Assembly (NCBI RefSeq): GCF_000282895.1
Contig: NZ_ALBQ01000009.1
Span: 1 to 64,000, forward strand
Length of the DNA: 64,000 nt
DNA from: Sphingomonas sp. ATCC 31555
GTDB lineage: Bacteria > Pseudomonadota > Alphaproteobacteria > Sphingomonadales > Sphingomonadaceae
Direction: 5' to 3'
Shown: positions 30,116 to 38,778 of the stretch, in pieces
Layout: each line of letters starts with the position of its first letter
Position numbering within the stretch: the stretch's first letter is position 1
Notes under the pieces: model-generated
Databases searched by the model: none
What the model was told of the DNA's origin: nothing
The model's input: only the letters and a program-made list of their open reading frames with translations
Position numbers and translations under genes: made by a program

Positions 30116-32513
30116 TCCCGACCCGCACGTTGCGCGGGCGCAGCGGCGTAATCTGGTCGCGCGCGCTCAGGCTGAAGGGGTTGCCGAAGGCGAATTGATT
30201 GGCCCGCCGATCGGTGATGTTGTCCAGCGTGACACTGATTTCCAACTTGCGCCAGGTGATCGCGGCGAACGCGTCCGCAGTCCAGAAGCGGCCCTGGCTC
30301 ACGTCGAGAAAGTCGCCTGTGCCGAGCACGGAGCGGCCGGTATAATCGCCCGACAGGCCGATCCGCGGGCGCAGCGCGCTGTGCTGCCATGCATAGGAAA
30401 GGCCGGTATGCACGGCGAGCGGCGGCGTTTCGGGGAGGCGGCGATTGTTCCGCCTAGACAAATCGGCCAGCGCGCCGCGCACCTGATTGTCGGTGAGCAG
30501 GAACGCGGCCTGCAGGCGAAGGCCGGTGAGTGGAATCCAGTCGAGATCGCTTTCCAACGCCCGAATATCGGCGTCGCCAATATTGGCGGTATAAGGCTGG
30601 CCGGCACGCGTGATCAAATCGGCCTGCACGTCGGTCCAGCGGGCAACCGAGACGCTGCCTGACCAGGCGATGCCGGTGGCGCCCGAGCGGAGCTTGCGGA
30701 AGCCGATCTCGCCCACCTGGATCGCATCCGACTTGTAGTTCGCTACGCGCCCGAGCCCCGGCGCCACCGCAAGGCCGCCCGTGCGGAAACCGCTCTGGAG
30801 GCGGGCGAACAGCGCCAAGCTAGGCCCCAGCTGCCACGACGCGGCGAGCGTGGGATCGATGCGGCGAGCCAGACGGCCCTTGAAGAAGTTTGCCGAGCGT
30901 GGCGTGGCGGAAGGATTGCCGTCCGTACGGGCGGCGGTGATGCGGCCGCCGCCGGTAAGGGCGAAGCGGCCGGTGAACGCGATCGTCGCTTCGGCAAAGG
31001 CGGAGCCCGCATTGGTCACGTTGGTGACGCCGATGATGCTGACATCACGGTCCGGAACGCGGACGGTGCGGGACAGAATGTCTCGATCACTTACCAGGCT
31101 GAATCCCGCCACCCAGCTGTTGCCGTTGGGCAGCGAGCGTGACACGCGCGCCTCCTGGCTGAGCAGGCGCTTGTCGTGATTGACGCGGTAGGTCGCCGGG
31201 TGGCCGATGATCGCCCCGCTCGGCGTGCGGGCGGTGGCGTCGAACGTCTCGCGCGTATCATATCCGACGATGCCCGATGCGGAGACGAAGCGCAGGCCGG
31301 TATCCCATTCCTTGGTGGCGACCAGCCGGCCGAACAACAGGCGATTGGTAAAGGGTTGGGCGATTAGCGTCCGGCGGGTCAGCGGTCCGTCGATCCGCTC
31401 GGCATAATTGCCGTCGCGCGCATCGATCCGCTGGCCGACACCGCTGGCATCGATCTGCCAGCCACCGCCCGCATCGGCACGCACTGCGATGCGCCCGCCG
31501 ATCGTGTTCGCGCGGTTCACGTTCCGCGCGCCGCGATCGATGTCGCGAAGGAACCCGCCATCATGGACCGTGTAGCCGACAATGCGCAGCCCCGCTTCAT
31601 CGCGCATGAGCGGGAGGTTGATCATGCCTGCCGCATCGAACCCGGCCGCGCCGCCGCGCGTCTGCGTCATGCCCGCCGTTGCCGCGGTGGCGACATTGTG
31701 CAAATCGACCGGGTTCGAGGTCAGGCGGATCACACCGCCGAATGCCCCGGAGCCATAGAGCGTGCCCTGCGGCCCTTCGAGCACTTCGATCGCGGCCATG
31801 TCGTACAGCCGCAGGCCGGGATCGGGTCCGGAGTAGTTGAGCTGCACATCGTCCAGATAGATGCTGGTAGGCGACTGGGTGCTGCCGTTGAAGCTGCTGT
31901 CGGCGATACCGCGGATGAACACCTTGTTGCGGCCATTGCCAAGCTGCGTGCTCTGCAGGATCGGTACCTGATGCACCGCGTCACTGAGCGTGCCCGCCGG
32001 CAGCGCGGGAGAGCCCGGCGTGCCGGGCAGGGCGGTGAGGCTGCCGGGATAGCGCAGCAGCGCGATGCGCTGCTTGCTCGCCGTGACGACGATCTCCGCG
32101 GGTGGCGGCGGGGGCGGCTGGGCTGCGGCCGGACGGGCCGGCGCGGGGCGGCTGGGCTCGCCGCCGCGCGCAGGAAGCACGCGAACGATGCGGTAGCCGC
32201 CGCCGCGGATCGCCCGGGCGCGAAAGCCGGTGCCGCGCAGCAGCTGCGCCAGCGCCTTTTCCGCGGGCATTGACCCTTGCAACTGCGGCGTGCGGATCGC
32301 GGCAAGCCCGGCTTCGGTGCTGACGATTTCCGCCCCGATCTGCTGGGCGAGGATGCGCAAGGCGGTGTCGAGCGTGGTCGCCGGCACCGACACCGCGCTG
32401 CGCTGGGCAAGCACCGGTGCGGCAGGGAAGAGCACAGGCGCGAACGCCAGCGCAAGCGCGATTCTAGAACGCGGCTGGCTGATCGCCCGACAGAATCCAA
32501 CCCCCACCGTCAC
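30099..32513 (-). CDS. TonB-dependent receptor with STN signalling domain (FecA-like)
   Basis: An 804-residue outer membrane transducer. After a signal peptide ending VLAQ come a secretin/TonB short N-terminal domain (PATTLDTALRILAQQIGAEI) that signals to FecR, a Pro-rich linker, a TonB box (EIVVTASKQ), a plug (IRGIAD, LEGPQGTLYGSGAFGG) and a barrel ending in TTGW. The start GTG 32513 lies inside the end of the fecR-like gene. With the sigma and FecR genes upstream it forms a cell-surface signalling set in which ligand uptake induces its own genes. The ligand is unknown. Confidence 0.9.
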   Translation of the reverse strand: MTVGVGFCRAISQPRSRIALALAFAPVLFPAAPVLAQRSAVSVPATTLDTALRILAQQIGAEIVSTEAGLAAIRTPQLQGSMPAEKALAQLLRGTGFRARAIRGGGYRIVRVLPARGGEPSRPAPARPAAAQPPPPPPAEIVVTASKQRIALLRYPGSLTALPGTPGSPALPAGTLSDAVHQVPILQSTQLGNGRNKVFIRGIADSSFNGSTQSPTSIYLDDVQLNYSGPDPGLRLYDMAAIEVLEGPQGTLYGSGAFGGVIRLTSNPVDLHNVATAATAGMTQTRGGAAGFDAAGMINLPLMRDEAGLRIVGYTVHDGGFLRDIDRGARNVNRANTIGGRIAVRADAGGGWQIDASGVGQRIDARDGNYAERIDGPLTRRTLIAQPFTNRLLFGRLVATKEWDTGLRFVSASGIVGYDTRETFDATARTPSGAIIGHPATYRVNHDKRLLSQEARVSRSLPNGNSWVAGFSLVSDRDILSRTVRVPDRDVSIIGVTNVTNAGSAFAEATIAFTGRFALTGGGRITAARTDGNPSATPRSANFFKGRLARRIDPTLAASWQLGPSLALFARLQSGFRTGGLAVAPGLGRVANYKSDAIQVGEIGFRKLRSGATGIAWSGSVSVARWTDVQADLITRAGQPYTANIGDADIRALESDLDWIPLTGLRLQAAFLLTDNQVRGALADLSRRNNRRLPETPPLAVHTGLSYAWQHSALRPRIGLSGDYTGRSVLGTGDFLDVSQGRFWTADAFAAITWRKLEISVTLDNITDRRANQFAFGNPFSLSARDQITPLRPRNVRVGITTGW

Positions 32514-33423
32514 GCCGCCACGAAGCCCCGATCAGTTCGGCCAGATGCGGTACGTCGCGGTCTGCCTGGCCGGAAAAACGTACCAGGCCAGTAAATGGCC
32601 GTTCGGACAAACTGCCCTCCAGGGCAATGTTCAGCCCGTAAAGGCGTTTCAACGTCGCCGCAACCTCGCGCAAGGGCTGCCCTTCGAAGCCGAGCTGCCC
32701 GCGCCGCCAACCGCCGACCTGTTGCGGCGCGATCCGCATCTGCACTAGGCCGGTGCCGTCGGCGCGGGCCGAAAGGGCGTCGCCGGGGCCGAGCGTGACG
32801 GCAGCGCCGCGCGGCTGGATGCGCACGGCTCCTTCGGCGACGGCGACCTTCAACTGGCCATCGCCATGGGTGACATCAAACACCGTGCCCAGATCCTGCA
32901 CCGCGACAGCGCCGACCTGCACGGTGAAGGGTCGGAGATCGTCATGGCGGACATGGAACAGCGCTTCGCCCCGTTCCAGCGATGCCGTGCGCGGATCGTT
33001 GCGATCAAGCGTGAGGCGCGTGCCGCCGCTGAGTTCGATGCGGCTGCCGTCGCCGAGAGTGACGACACGCCTTTCGCCGTCACGCGTGGCGACCTGATAG
33101 GGGGCGCTGCGCTGCGGGAGCAACGACGGCACAGCGAGCGCGGCGATGGCTGCCGCCGCGGCCGCCCCGCCCGCCGGCCAAACCCAGCGGCGCCACGACG
33201 ACAGGCGGGCAGGCTCGGGTTCCGCACGCTGGGGCACGGGCGCCGGAAACGGGACCGCGGCGATCAGCCGGTCTTGCGCCGCCACGCCATCATAGGCAGC
33301 CGCGTGCGCGGGTGATTCCTCCAGCCAGGCGATAAACGCCGCCCAGACGGCTTCGTCGGCATCGGCCAGGCGCAGGTGCCAGGCAATGGCGGCGTCGATC
33401 GTGTCGGTTGCATCAGCTTCCAC
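32464..33423 (-). CDS. FecR-family anti-sigma / sigma regulator
   Basis: A 319-residue FecR protein that relays the receptor signal to the ECF sigma factor. The N-terminal DUF4880-type region (AIAWHLRLADADEAVWAAFIAWLEESPAHAAAYD begins near residue 10) faces the cytoplasm. One helix (GGAAAAAAIAALAVPSLL) spans the membrane. The periplasmic FecR domain has TLGDGSRIELSGGTRLTL and LERGEALFHV. The start is GTG 33423, 8 nt after AAAGGGG and overlapping the sigma gene by 11 bases; ATG 33474 is possible but overlaps further. Its 3' end overlaps the receptor gene by 50 bases. Confidence 0.87.
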   Translation of the reverse strand: MEADATDTIDAAIAWHLRLADADEAVWAAFIAWLEESPAHAAAYDGVAAQDRLIAAVPFPAPVPQRAEPEPARLSSWRRWVWPAGGAAAAAAIAALAVPSLLPQRSAPYQVATRDGERRVVTLGDGSRIELSGGTRLTLDRNDPRTASLERGEALFHVRHDDLRPFTVQVGAVAVQDLGTVFDVTHGDGQLKVAVAEGAVRIQPRGAAVTLGPGDALSARADGTGLVQMRIAPQQVGGWRRGQLGFEGQPLREVAATLKRLYGLNIALEGSLSERPFTGLVRFSGQADRDVPHLAELIGASWRRDGGGWILSGDQPAAF

Positions 33424-33970
33424 GGTCTGCACCCCTTTCCCTGTCCTGACGACATGCTGCGGGCCGATCCGCATCCTCCGGCTCAAGTCGATCGTGAATT
33501 TTTCGATAGGCGCGCTGCAGCAGCTTTTCGACGCCGCTGATGCTGATGCCAAGTTGCCCGGCGATTTCGCGCTGGGGCCGTTCCTCCAGGCGGAACATGC
33601 GCAGCGCGGTCGCCATGCGTTCGGGCATATCGCCGATCGCGCGTTCCACCGTCTGCCACTCGCTGCGCGCCACCGCCACCCGTTCCGGATCAGGCATGTC
33701 CACGTCGCCGGACTGCACATCGAGCCAGCCGGCATCGCGGGCACCGCGCCGGACCGTCGCGATTCGTCGATCGGTCGCCAAATTGGCAGCGACACGGTAC
33801 AGGAACGCCGCCGGCTGGGCGATCGGCCGGGAGGCGAGCTGATCGATCCGCAGCCACATATCCTGCAGCGCGTCTTCGGCATCCTCGCGGTTGCCAAGGC
33901 GCGCGACCAGCAGGCGCAGCAGCATCGGCCGCTGCGCGAGGAACACTGCCTTCAGGCCGCCGTCTGCCAC
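33413..33970 (-). CDS. ECF sigma factor of the FecI group
   Basis: A sigma-70 family ECF factor of 185 residues from GTG 33970 (TTG 33973 is an alternative). The frame stays open to 34123, but that part overlaps the deacetylase gene. Region 2 is seen in NREDAEDALQDMWLRIDQLAS and region 4 in ERPQREIAGQLGISISGVEKLLQRAYRKI. Its neighbours are fecR-like and an STN-type TonB receptor, so it should drive the receptor operon when freed or activated by FecR. Confidence 0.9.
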   Translation of the reverse strand: MADGGLKAVFLAQRPMLLRLLVARLGNREDAEDALQDMWLRIDQLASRPIAQPAAFLYRVAANLATDRRIATVRRGARDAGWLDVQSGDVDMPDPERVAVARSEWQTVERAIGDMPERMATALRMFRLEERPQREIAGQLGISISGVEKLLQRAYRKIHDRLEPEDADRPAACRQDRERGADRGS

Positions 33971-33993
33971 CAATGCGTCGATCCCGAACCGGA

Positions 33994-34797
33994 TCAGGCG
34001 GGGAATGCCAGACCCTGTTTGGCTGCCATGTCGGCGATCGGAAGATCCTGCAAGGCTTGTGCTTCGACAATCCGCGCAGCGGCGATCCCGTCGCCCGCGC
34101 GCGTGCCGGCGCCGGGATGGCATGCCACCAGGTGCATTTCGCCGGGGTGCCGCAGAAGCTTCGGGAACAGGCTGCGATAATCGCCGGCAAAATCGTACTG
34201 GCCGGCAAAGCTGTCATTGGTGCGCAGCCCCGCCGCGCGCGCTGCCGCACCCAGGCCGCGGAATCGCCAGCTGCTGCGAAGCGCTGTGGCCGCGAAGGGC
34301 CGGCCGAGCATAGCCGTCAGCCGATCGGCGCAGTTGCGCACCCAGGCGCCGGGTGCGCGGGCGGCGCTTTCGGCCAGTACCAGATCGCGGATGCCGGGCA
34401 AGGCATGCGCCTCGTGCCGCCCGTCGACAAAGGCGGGCGGCCCGCCGGTCGCTTCGGCAAAGGCATCGAACTGCGCCGCGATCTCGCTGACCAACTCGCC
34501 AAGCGGCACCTGCCATCGGCTGGCGGCGCGCGCGAGCGGAGCGATGCTCGGCATCACGCCGTCCCGCGCGAACCGCGGCATGGTGGTCAGCGGCGCTTCG
34601 CCGGTCAGCGTCAGGTGCAGCCCCACCTCGACATGCGCGGGCAAGTCGGCAAGACGGCGGGCTTCCTCGCGCCAGCCCGGCATGCCCGCCATGCAGCTGA
34701 CAGCATTCAGCTTCCCCGCCTGGGCCAGGGTTACGATCGTGCTGCTGATTTCGGGCGAAAGGGCAAATTCGTCAGCGCACAGGATGAGACGAGACAA
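33994..34797 (-). CDS. ChbG/HpnK-family carbohydrate deacetylase
   Basis: A 267-residue YdjC/ChbG/HpnK-fold protein. Enzymes of this family remove acetyl groups from N-acetylglucosamine units of chito-oligosaccharides or hopanoid sugars, with a metal held by Asp/His. The motifs are LILCADEFALSPEIS, VGLHLTLTGE, VDGRHEAHALPGI and the late His in LVACHPG. The start is TTG 34797, 7 nt after GAAGGG, which puts the metal-binding CADEF near the N-terminus as in the family; no ATG fits. It overlaps the glycosyltransferase gene by 26 bases and ends 24 bases before the sigma gene. Confidence 0.82.
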   Translation of the reverse strand: MSRLILCADEFALSPEISSTIVTLAQAGKLNAVSCMAGMPGWREEARRLADLPAHVEVGLHLTLTGEAPLTTMPRFARDGVMPSIAPLARAASRWQVPLGELVSEIAAQFDAFAEATGGPPAFVDGRHEAHALPGIRDLVLAESAARAPGAWVRNCADRLTAMLGRPFAATALRSSWRFRGLGAAARAAGLRTNDSFAGQYDFAGDYRSLFPKLLRHPGEMHLVACHPGAGTRAGDGIAAARIVEAQALQDLPIADMAAKQGLAFPA

Positions 34798-35662
34798 GCG
34801 CAGGCCCTTCGTTCTGGTGGTAGCGCCGTTCGCGCATCCGGTTGCTGAGCAGGCGACGGCGCTGCAACCGGCGCGCAAGGAAGGAATAGAAGAACCAGTC
34901 GGGAGCGATGGGCGCCGCCACCGCGTAGAGCAGCCGTTCGAGCAGCGTCCAGCCGACCGAGGCGCGATCCTGCTCGCGCGGCGAGGGCATGCACCACAGC
35001 TCGCGCGAATAGCCGATCCGCCCCTTGCGCCGCATCCGATGGATCACCTCGTGATCCTCGAACACGAAGTTCCAACGCAGCGTGTCGAACCCGCCGGCTT
35101 CGCGCAATGACTGGGTGCGAAAGGCCTGGCCAGCACCCCGTGCATGGCATCGGTGTGGCAACAGCCGGGTTGCGAGCAGGAACCGGGCGGATTCAGCGAA
35201 GCGCGCGGGCTCGCTGCTATGGACCGGCACGGAATAGGCGCCGGCGACAACATGGCCCGGCTGCATCAGGATTGCCTGGGCGGTGGCAAGATAGTGGGGC
35301 GGATACAGCGTGTCCGCATCGCACGTGGCGATCCAGCGCGTTCGCACCCAGCGCAGGCCGCTGCGGAGTGCGGCGACCTTGCCGGGCGTGCGTTCGGCGA
35401 TCAGCACGTAATCGAGCTGATGGGCGCGACAGGCAGCTTCGGCCACGGCGCCGCTGCCGTCGGTCGATCCGTTGTCGACCAGCACCAGCGTGAACGGCTC
35501 CGTTTGGGCAGCCAGGCTTGCGATGGTCGCCGCAAGCAGCGCGCGTTCGTTGAAGAACGGGATCAGCACGGTCCAGCCAATGTCGCGCGCAGCATGCCTG
35601 CCCCCGAAAGCGTCGAAACGCCCGTCATCGGCAAGATCGAGGTACATCGGGTCGTTTCCCAT
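34772..35662 (-). CDS. Family 2 glycosyltransferase
   Basis: A 296-residue GT2 (GT-A fold) enzyme that transfers a sugar from a nucleotide donor. WTVLIPFFNERALL and LVDNGSTDGSG form the nucleotide site, CDADTLYPPHYL carries the DXD metal motif, and NFVFEDHEV is the acceptor ED motif. The start is ATG 35662; ATG 35647 is also possible and has GGGA upstream. There is no clear membrane helix except near the C-terminus (LLYAVAAPIAPDWFFYSFL). It is the first of five overlapping or nearly contiguous minus-strand genes ending in the TonB receptor. Together with the ChbG-like deacetylase it suggests processing of an amino-sugar compound. Confidence 0.85.
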   Translation of the reverse strand: MGNDPMYLDLADDGRFDAFGGRHAARDIGWTVLIPFFNERALLAATIASLAAQTEPFTLVLVDNGSTDGSGAVAEAACRAHQLDYVLIAERTPGKVAALRSGLRWVRTRWIATCDADTLYPPHYLATAQAILMQPGHVVAGAYSVPVHSSEPARFAESARFLLATRLLPHRCHARGAGQAFRTQSLREAGGFDTLRWNFVFEDHEVIHRMRRKGRIGYSRELWCMPSPREQDRASVGWTLLERLLYAVAAPIAPDWFFYSFLARRLQRRRLLSNRMRERRYHQNEGPALVSSHPVR

Positions 35663-35855
35663 CCTAAGGCGCGCCGGGGACAGCGCCGGCCGATGCCGAT
35701 GCACTTCCCCGCTCGATCCAAAGACGTCGCGTCCCCCGCCGAGCCGCACCGGCCGACGACGATTTTTCTCCGGCCGCAAAGGGTCGCTAAGGGCTTTACA
35801 TGCGCGCGCCGCTCGGCTTGGTGGCGCGGCGGGCCCCTATGTGGAAGAGCGAGCG

Positions 35856-36677
35856 ATGAAGCGTATCCTGTTGGTGATCCTGGCGGCGATCGTGCTGATC
35901 GCGGGCGGTGCCGTCGCCTATACCCAGATCCGGCCCGGCGGCGTTCCGGTGTACCGGGCGAATGTGGTGGAGACGCTGCCGCACGATCGAACGGCGTTCA
36001 CCGAAGGGCTCTTTATCGACAAGGGCGTGCTGTACGAAAGCACCGGACGCGTCGGGGAATCGTTCGTCCGCAAGGTCGATCTAGCGACGGGCAAGGTGCA
36101 GCAGGAACAGGCGTTGCCCGCCCCGTATTTCGGCGAGGGCATCGTCGCCTGGGGCGACAAGCTGTACCAGCTGACCTGGCAGGACCAGACGGGCTTCGTC
36201 TACGGGCTCGACAAGTTCGAGCCGCGCGGCACCTTTTCCTATACCGGCGAAGGCTGGAGCCTGACCCGCAACGACAAGGCGATCATCATGAGCGATGGCA
36301 CTCCCGTGCTCCGCTTTCTCGATCCCAGTTCCATGCAGGTTACCTCGACGCTGCGGGTGACCGCCAATGGCTGCCCGGTCGCTAATCTCAACGAGCTGGA
36401 ATGGGTGGACGGCGCGATCTACGCCAATATCTGGCAGACCAACCTGATTGCGAAGATCGATCCGACGAGCGGCAAGGTGCTGAGCTTCCTGGACGTCACC
36501 GCACTGGGTCCGCAGAATCGCGGCGCGGACGACGTCGCCAACGGCATCGCCTATGACGCCGAAGGCAAGCGGCTGTTCGTCACCGGCAAGCTGTGGTCGC
36601 AGCTCTATCAGGTGCGCGAAGGCGATCGGGTGCGGGACTCGGCAGAAGCGGCCAAGCTCACCACCTGCGCCAATTAG
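35856..36677 (+). CDS. Glutaminyl-peptide cyclotransferase (QC, bacterial beta-propeller type)
   Basis: A 273-residue exported glutamine cyclotransferase that forms N-terminal pyroglutamate on secreted proteins. The start is ATG 35856 after GGAAGAG. An N-terminal helix (LLVILAAIVLIAGGAVA) acts as signal or anchor. Family sequence includes DRTAFTEGLFIDKGVLYESTG, LTWQD, LNELEWVDGAIYANIWQTN and ANGIAYDAEGKRLFVTGKLW. It is divergent from the glycosyltransferase gene and stands alone. Confidence 0.88.
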   Translation: MKRILLVILAAIVLIAGGAVAYTQIRPGGVPVYRANVVETLPHDRTAFTEGLFIDKGVLYESTGRVGESFVRKVDLATGKVQQEQALPAPYFGEGIVAWGDKLYQLTWQDQTGFVYGLDKFEPRGTFSYTGEGWSLTRNDKAIIMSDGTPVLRFLDPSSMQVTSTLRVTANGCPVANLNELEWVDGAIYANIWQTNLIAKIDPTSGKVLSFLDVTALGPQNRGADDVANGIAYDAEGKRLFVTGKLWSQLYQVREGDRVRDSAEAAKLTTCAN

Positions 36678-36717
36678 AGCGCGTCATAATGCTTTAGCGG
36701 GACTGGCGCGGGCGCGG

Positions 36718-38397
36718 CTAAAGGCCGGCCCGCACCTCCGCCAGCAGATCCTTCCGGCTGAGCTTGCCGATCATCGTCTTCGGCAAGCTCTCGCGGATCA
36801 CCACTTCCTTGACGCGCTCGTGCTTGCCCAGCTGCGCGTTCAGCCAGGCGCACATCTCCACAGCATCGGCATGGGCGCCTTCGTTCAGCGCGACATAGGC
36901 GTGCGGCAACTCGCCGTGATAGGCGTCGGGCAGGCCGAGGACGAGCGCCTCCTTCACCGCGGGATGGGTGTAGAGCACCGCTTCGATCTGGCTGGGGAAG
37001 ACCTTGAACCCGCCGACGGCGATCATGTCCTTCAGCCGATCGACAATGCGGATATAGCCATCCTCATCGATGAGGCCGACGTCGCCGGTGCGCAGCCAGT
37101 GATCGTCGACGAAAACGCCGGCGTCCGCTTCCGGCCGGTTCCAATAGCCGCGCATGATCTGGGGCCCCTGGACGACGATCTCGCCCGGTTCGCCCGGCGG
37201 CGCAGGCTTGCGCGGATCTTCCTTGTCGACCAGGCGGACGCGGGTGCCGGCGATCGGCTGACCGATGGTGCCGGGCTTGTTGAGCCCGACATAGGGATTG
37301 GCGGAGACCACGCCCGAGCTTTCCGACAGCCCATAGCCTTCGATGATATGCGCGCCGGTCGTGCTCTCCCAGTTCAGCTTCAGCTGTTCGGGCAAAGGCG
37401 CGCCGCCCGAGATGCAGAAGCGCAGCGATGAGAAGTCGGTGGACTTCATGCCCGGTGCATCGAGCAGCGCCTGGTACATGGTCGGCACGCCGGGGAGCGA
37501 GCGGGGGCGGGTGCGGCGCAGTTCCGCCAGCACCTGCTGCGCATTGAAGCGCGGCAGCATCACGATCCGCCCGCCGGTGATTACCGTGCGGTTGAGCACG
37601 CAGGTGTTGGCGAAGACGTGGAAGAAGGGCAGCACGCCGAGCACCGAATCGTCTGCATGCCCGAGGTCGGGATCGAGCTCTGCCACCTGACGGGCATTGG
37701 CCGAAAGGTTTTGATGGGTGAGCACCGCACCCTTGGGCGTGCCAGTGGTGCCGCCGGTATATTGGATCAGCGCGACATCGCGGTCGGGATCGATGGCATG
37801 GGCCTGGCACTCGCCCGTATTGGCGATCAGCTTCGAAAAGGCGAGGATGCGCGGGTCGTGCGGCCGGACGGCGACTTCGCTGCCCCGGAACAGCTGATAG
37901 AATAGCGACTTGGCCGTCGGCAGCGCACCGGCGACCGAGCCGACTACCAGCCGTTCAAGCCCGCTTTTCTCGAGCACTTTCAGCGCAGTGGGCAACAGGG
38001 CGGTGGCCGACAAGGTGAACAGCAGCCGGGTGCCCGAATCGGCGACCTGCGCGGCCAGTTCCTCAACCGAATAAAGCGGGGAGAAATTCACCACCGTCGC
38101 GCCGAGCTTGAGAATGCCGTAATAGGCAGCGACGTAATGCGGCACGTTGGGCAGGAACAGGCCGATCCGGTCGCCCGGGCCATAGCCCAGCGCTCGCAAC
38201 CCGCAAGCTACCCGGTCGGCGCCGCCGCGTACCTCGCCATAGCTGTAGATGCGACCCATGAAATCGAGCAGCGGGGCCTGCGGATGGGCATTCGCGCTCT
38301 CCTCGAAAAGGTCTACCATGGACCGCGGCGCGTAGCTGCGATCCCACTCTCCTGGATGCCGATAAGCGGTCTTCCAGACCTGTTCGGACTCTATCAT
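36718..38397 (-). CDS. Long-chain fatty-acid-CoA ligase (AMP-forming)
   Basis: A 559-residue ANL-family acyl-activating enzyme that makes acyl-CoA from fatty acid, ATP and CoA. The P-loop is YTGGTTGTPKGAVLTHQN, with IEGYGLSESSG, the hinge region RLKDMIAVGGFKVFPSQIE and the catalytic Lys in PKTMIGKLSRK. The start is ATG 38397 (MIESEQVW). It converges on the cyclotransferase gene and is close to LcfA/FadD-type ligases. No beta-oxidation genes adjoin it. Confidence 0.92.
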   Translation of the reverse strand: MIESEQVWKTAYRHPGEWDRSYAPRSMVDLFEESANAHPQAPLLDFMGRIYSYGEVRGGADRVACGLRALGYGPGDRIGLFLPNVPHYVAAYYGILKLGATVVNFSPLYSVEELAAQVADSGTRLLFTLSATALLPTALKVLEKSGLERLVVGSVAGALPTAKSLFYQLFRGSEVAVRPHDPRILAFSKLIANTGECQAHAIDPDRDVALIQYTGGTTGTPKGAVLTHQNLSANARQVAELDPDLGHADDSVLGVLPFFHVFANTCVLNRTVITGGRIVMLPRFNAQQVLAELRRTRPRSLPGVPTMYQALLDAPGMKSTDFSSLRFCISGGAPLPEQLKLNWESTTGAHIIEGYGLSESSGVVSANPYVGLNKPGTIGQPIAGTRVRLVDKEDPRKPAPPGEPGEIVVQGPQIMRGYWNRPEADAGVFVDDHWLRTGDVGLIDEDGYIRIVDRLKDMIAVGGFKVFPSQIEAVLYTHPAVKEALVLGLPDAYHGELPHAYVALNEGAHADAVEMCAWLNAQLGKHERVKEVVIRESLPKTMIGKLSRKDLLAEVRAGL

Positions 38398-38518
38398 TGA
38401 CACCAGTGTAAGCAGGCCGCCGGGGCCATGCAAGCACGGTTTTGTGCGTATTTTACAGTCGAAAACCCCGACTTCAGGCCGTTCAGTGCCGAGGCGTAGG
38501 ATGCCGTAGCGGCACGTC

Positions 38519-38725
38519 TCAGTGCGAGAGCGCGCGGCTCCAGGTGACGATCACCGAAACCGCGACAACGCCCATGTCGATTGCTGCCTGCACCTTCTGA
38601 GGCGCCATGTCGCCCGCGCGATGAGTGAGTATCTGGAAATCGGCGCGCGGGCGCTCCGCCTGCAGAGCGACCAACGCGACTGCCCCGACGACTGCAATGC
38701 CAGCCAACCATTTGTGCCGCGACAT
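38519..38725 (-). CDS. Small conserved-looking membrane or exported protein, unknown function
   Basis: A 68-residue ORF starting at ATG 38725 after AAGGGAGAT. The N-terminal helix (WLAGIAVVGAVALVALQA) is a membrane anchor or signal peptide. The rest (DFQILTHRAGDMAPQKVQAAIDMGVVAVSVIVTW) ends in a second hydrophobic stretch. Spacing, Shine-Dalgarno sequence and codon use support a real gene. It resembles, from memory, small hypothetical proteins of sphingomonads. Function unknown. Confidence 0.6.
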   Translation of the reverse strand: MSRHKWLAGIAVVGAVALVALQAERPRADFQILTHRAGDMAPQKVQAAIDMGVVAVSVIVTWSRALSH

Positions 38726-38778
38726 CAGACCGATCTCCCTTGCCGACCTCATACGCGGTTCGGGCCCCGCCAGCAAGA

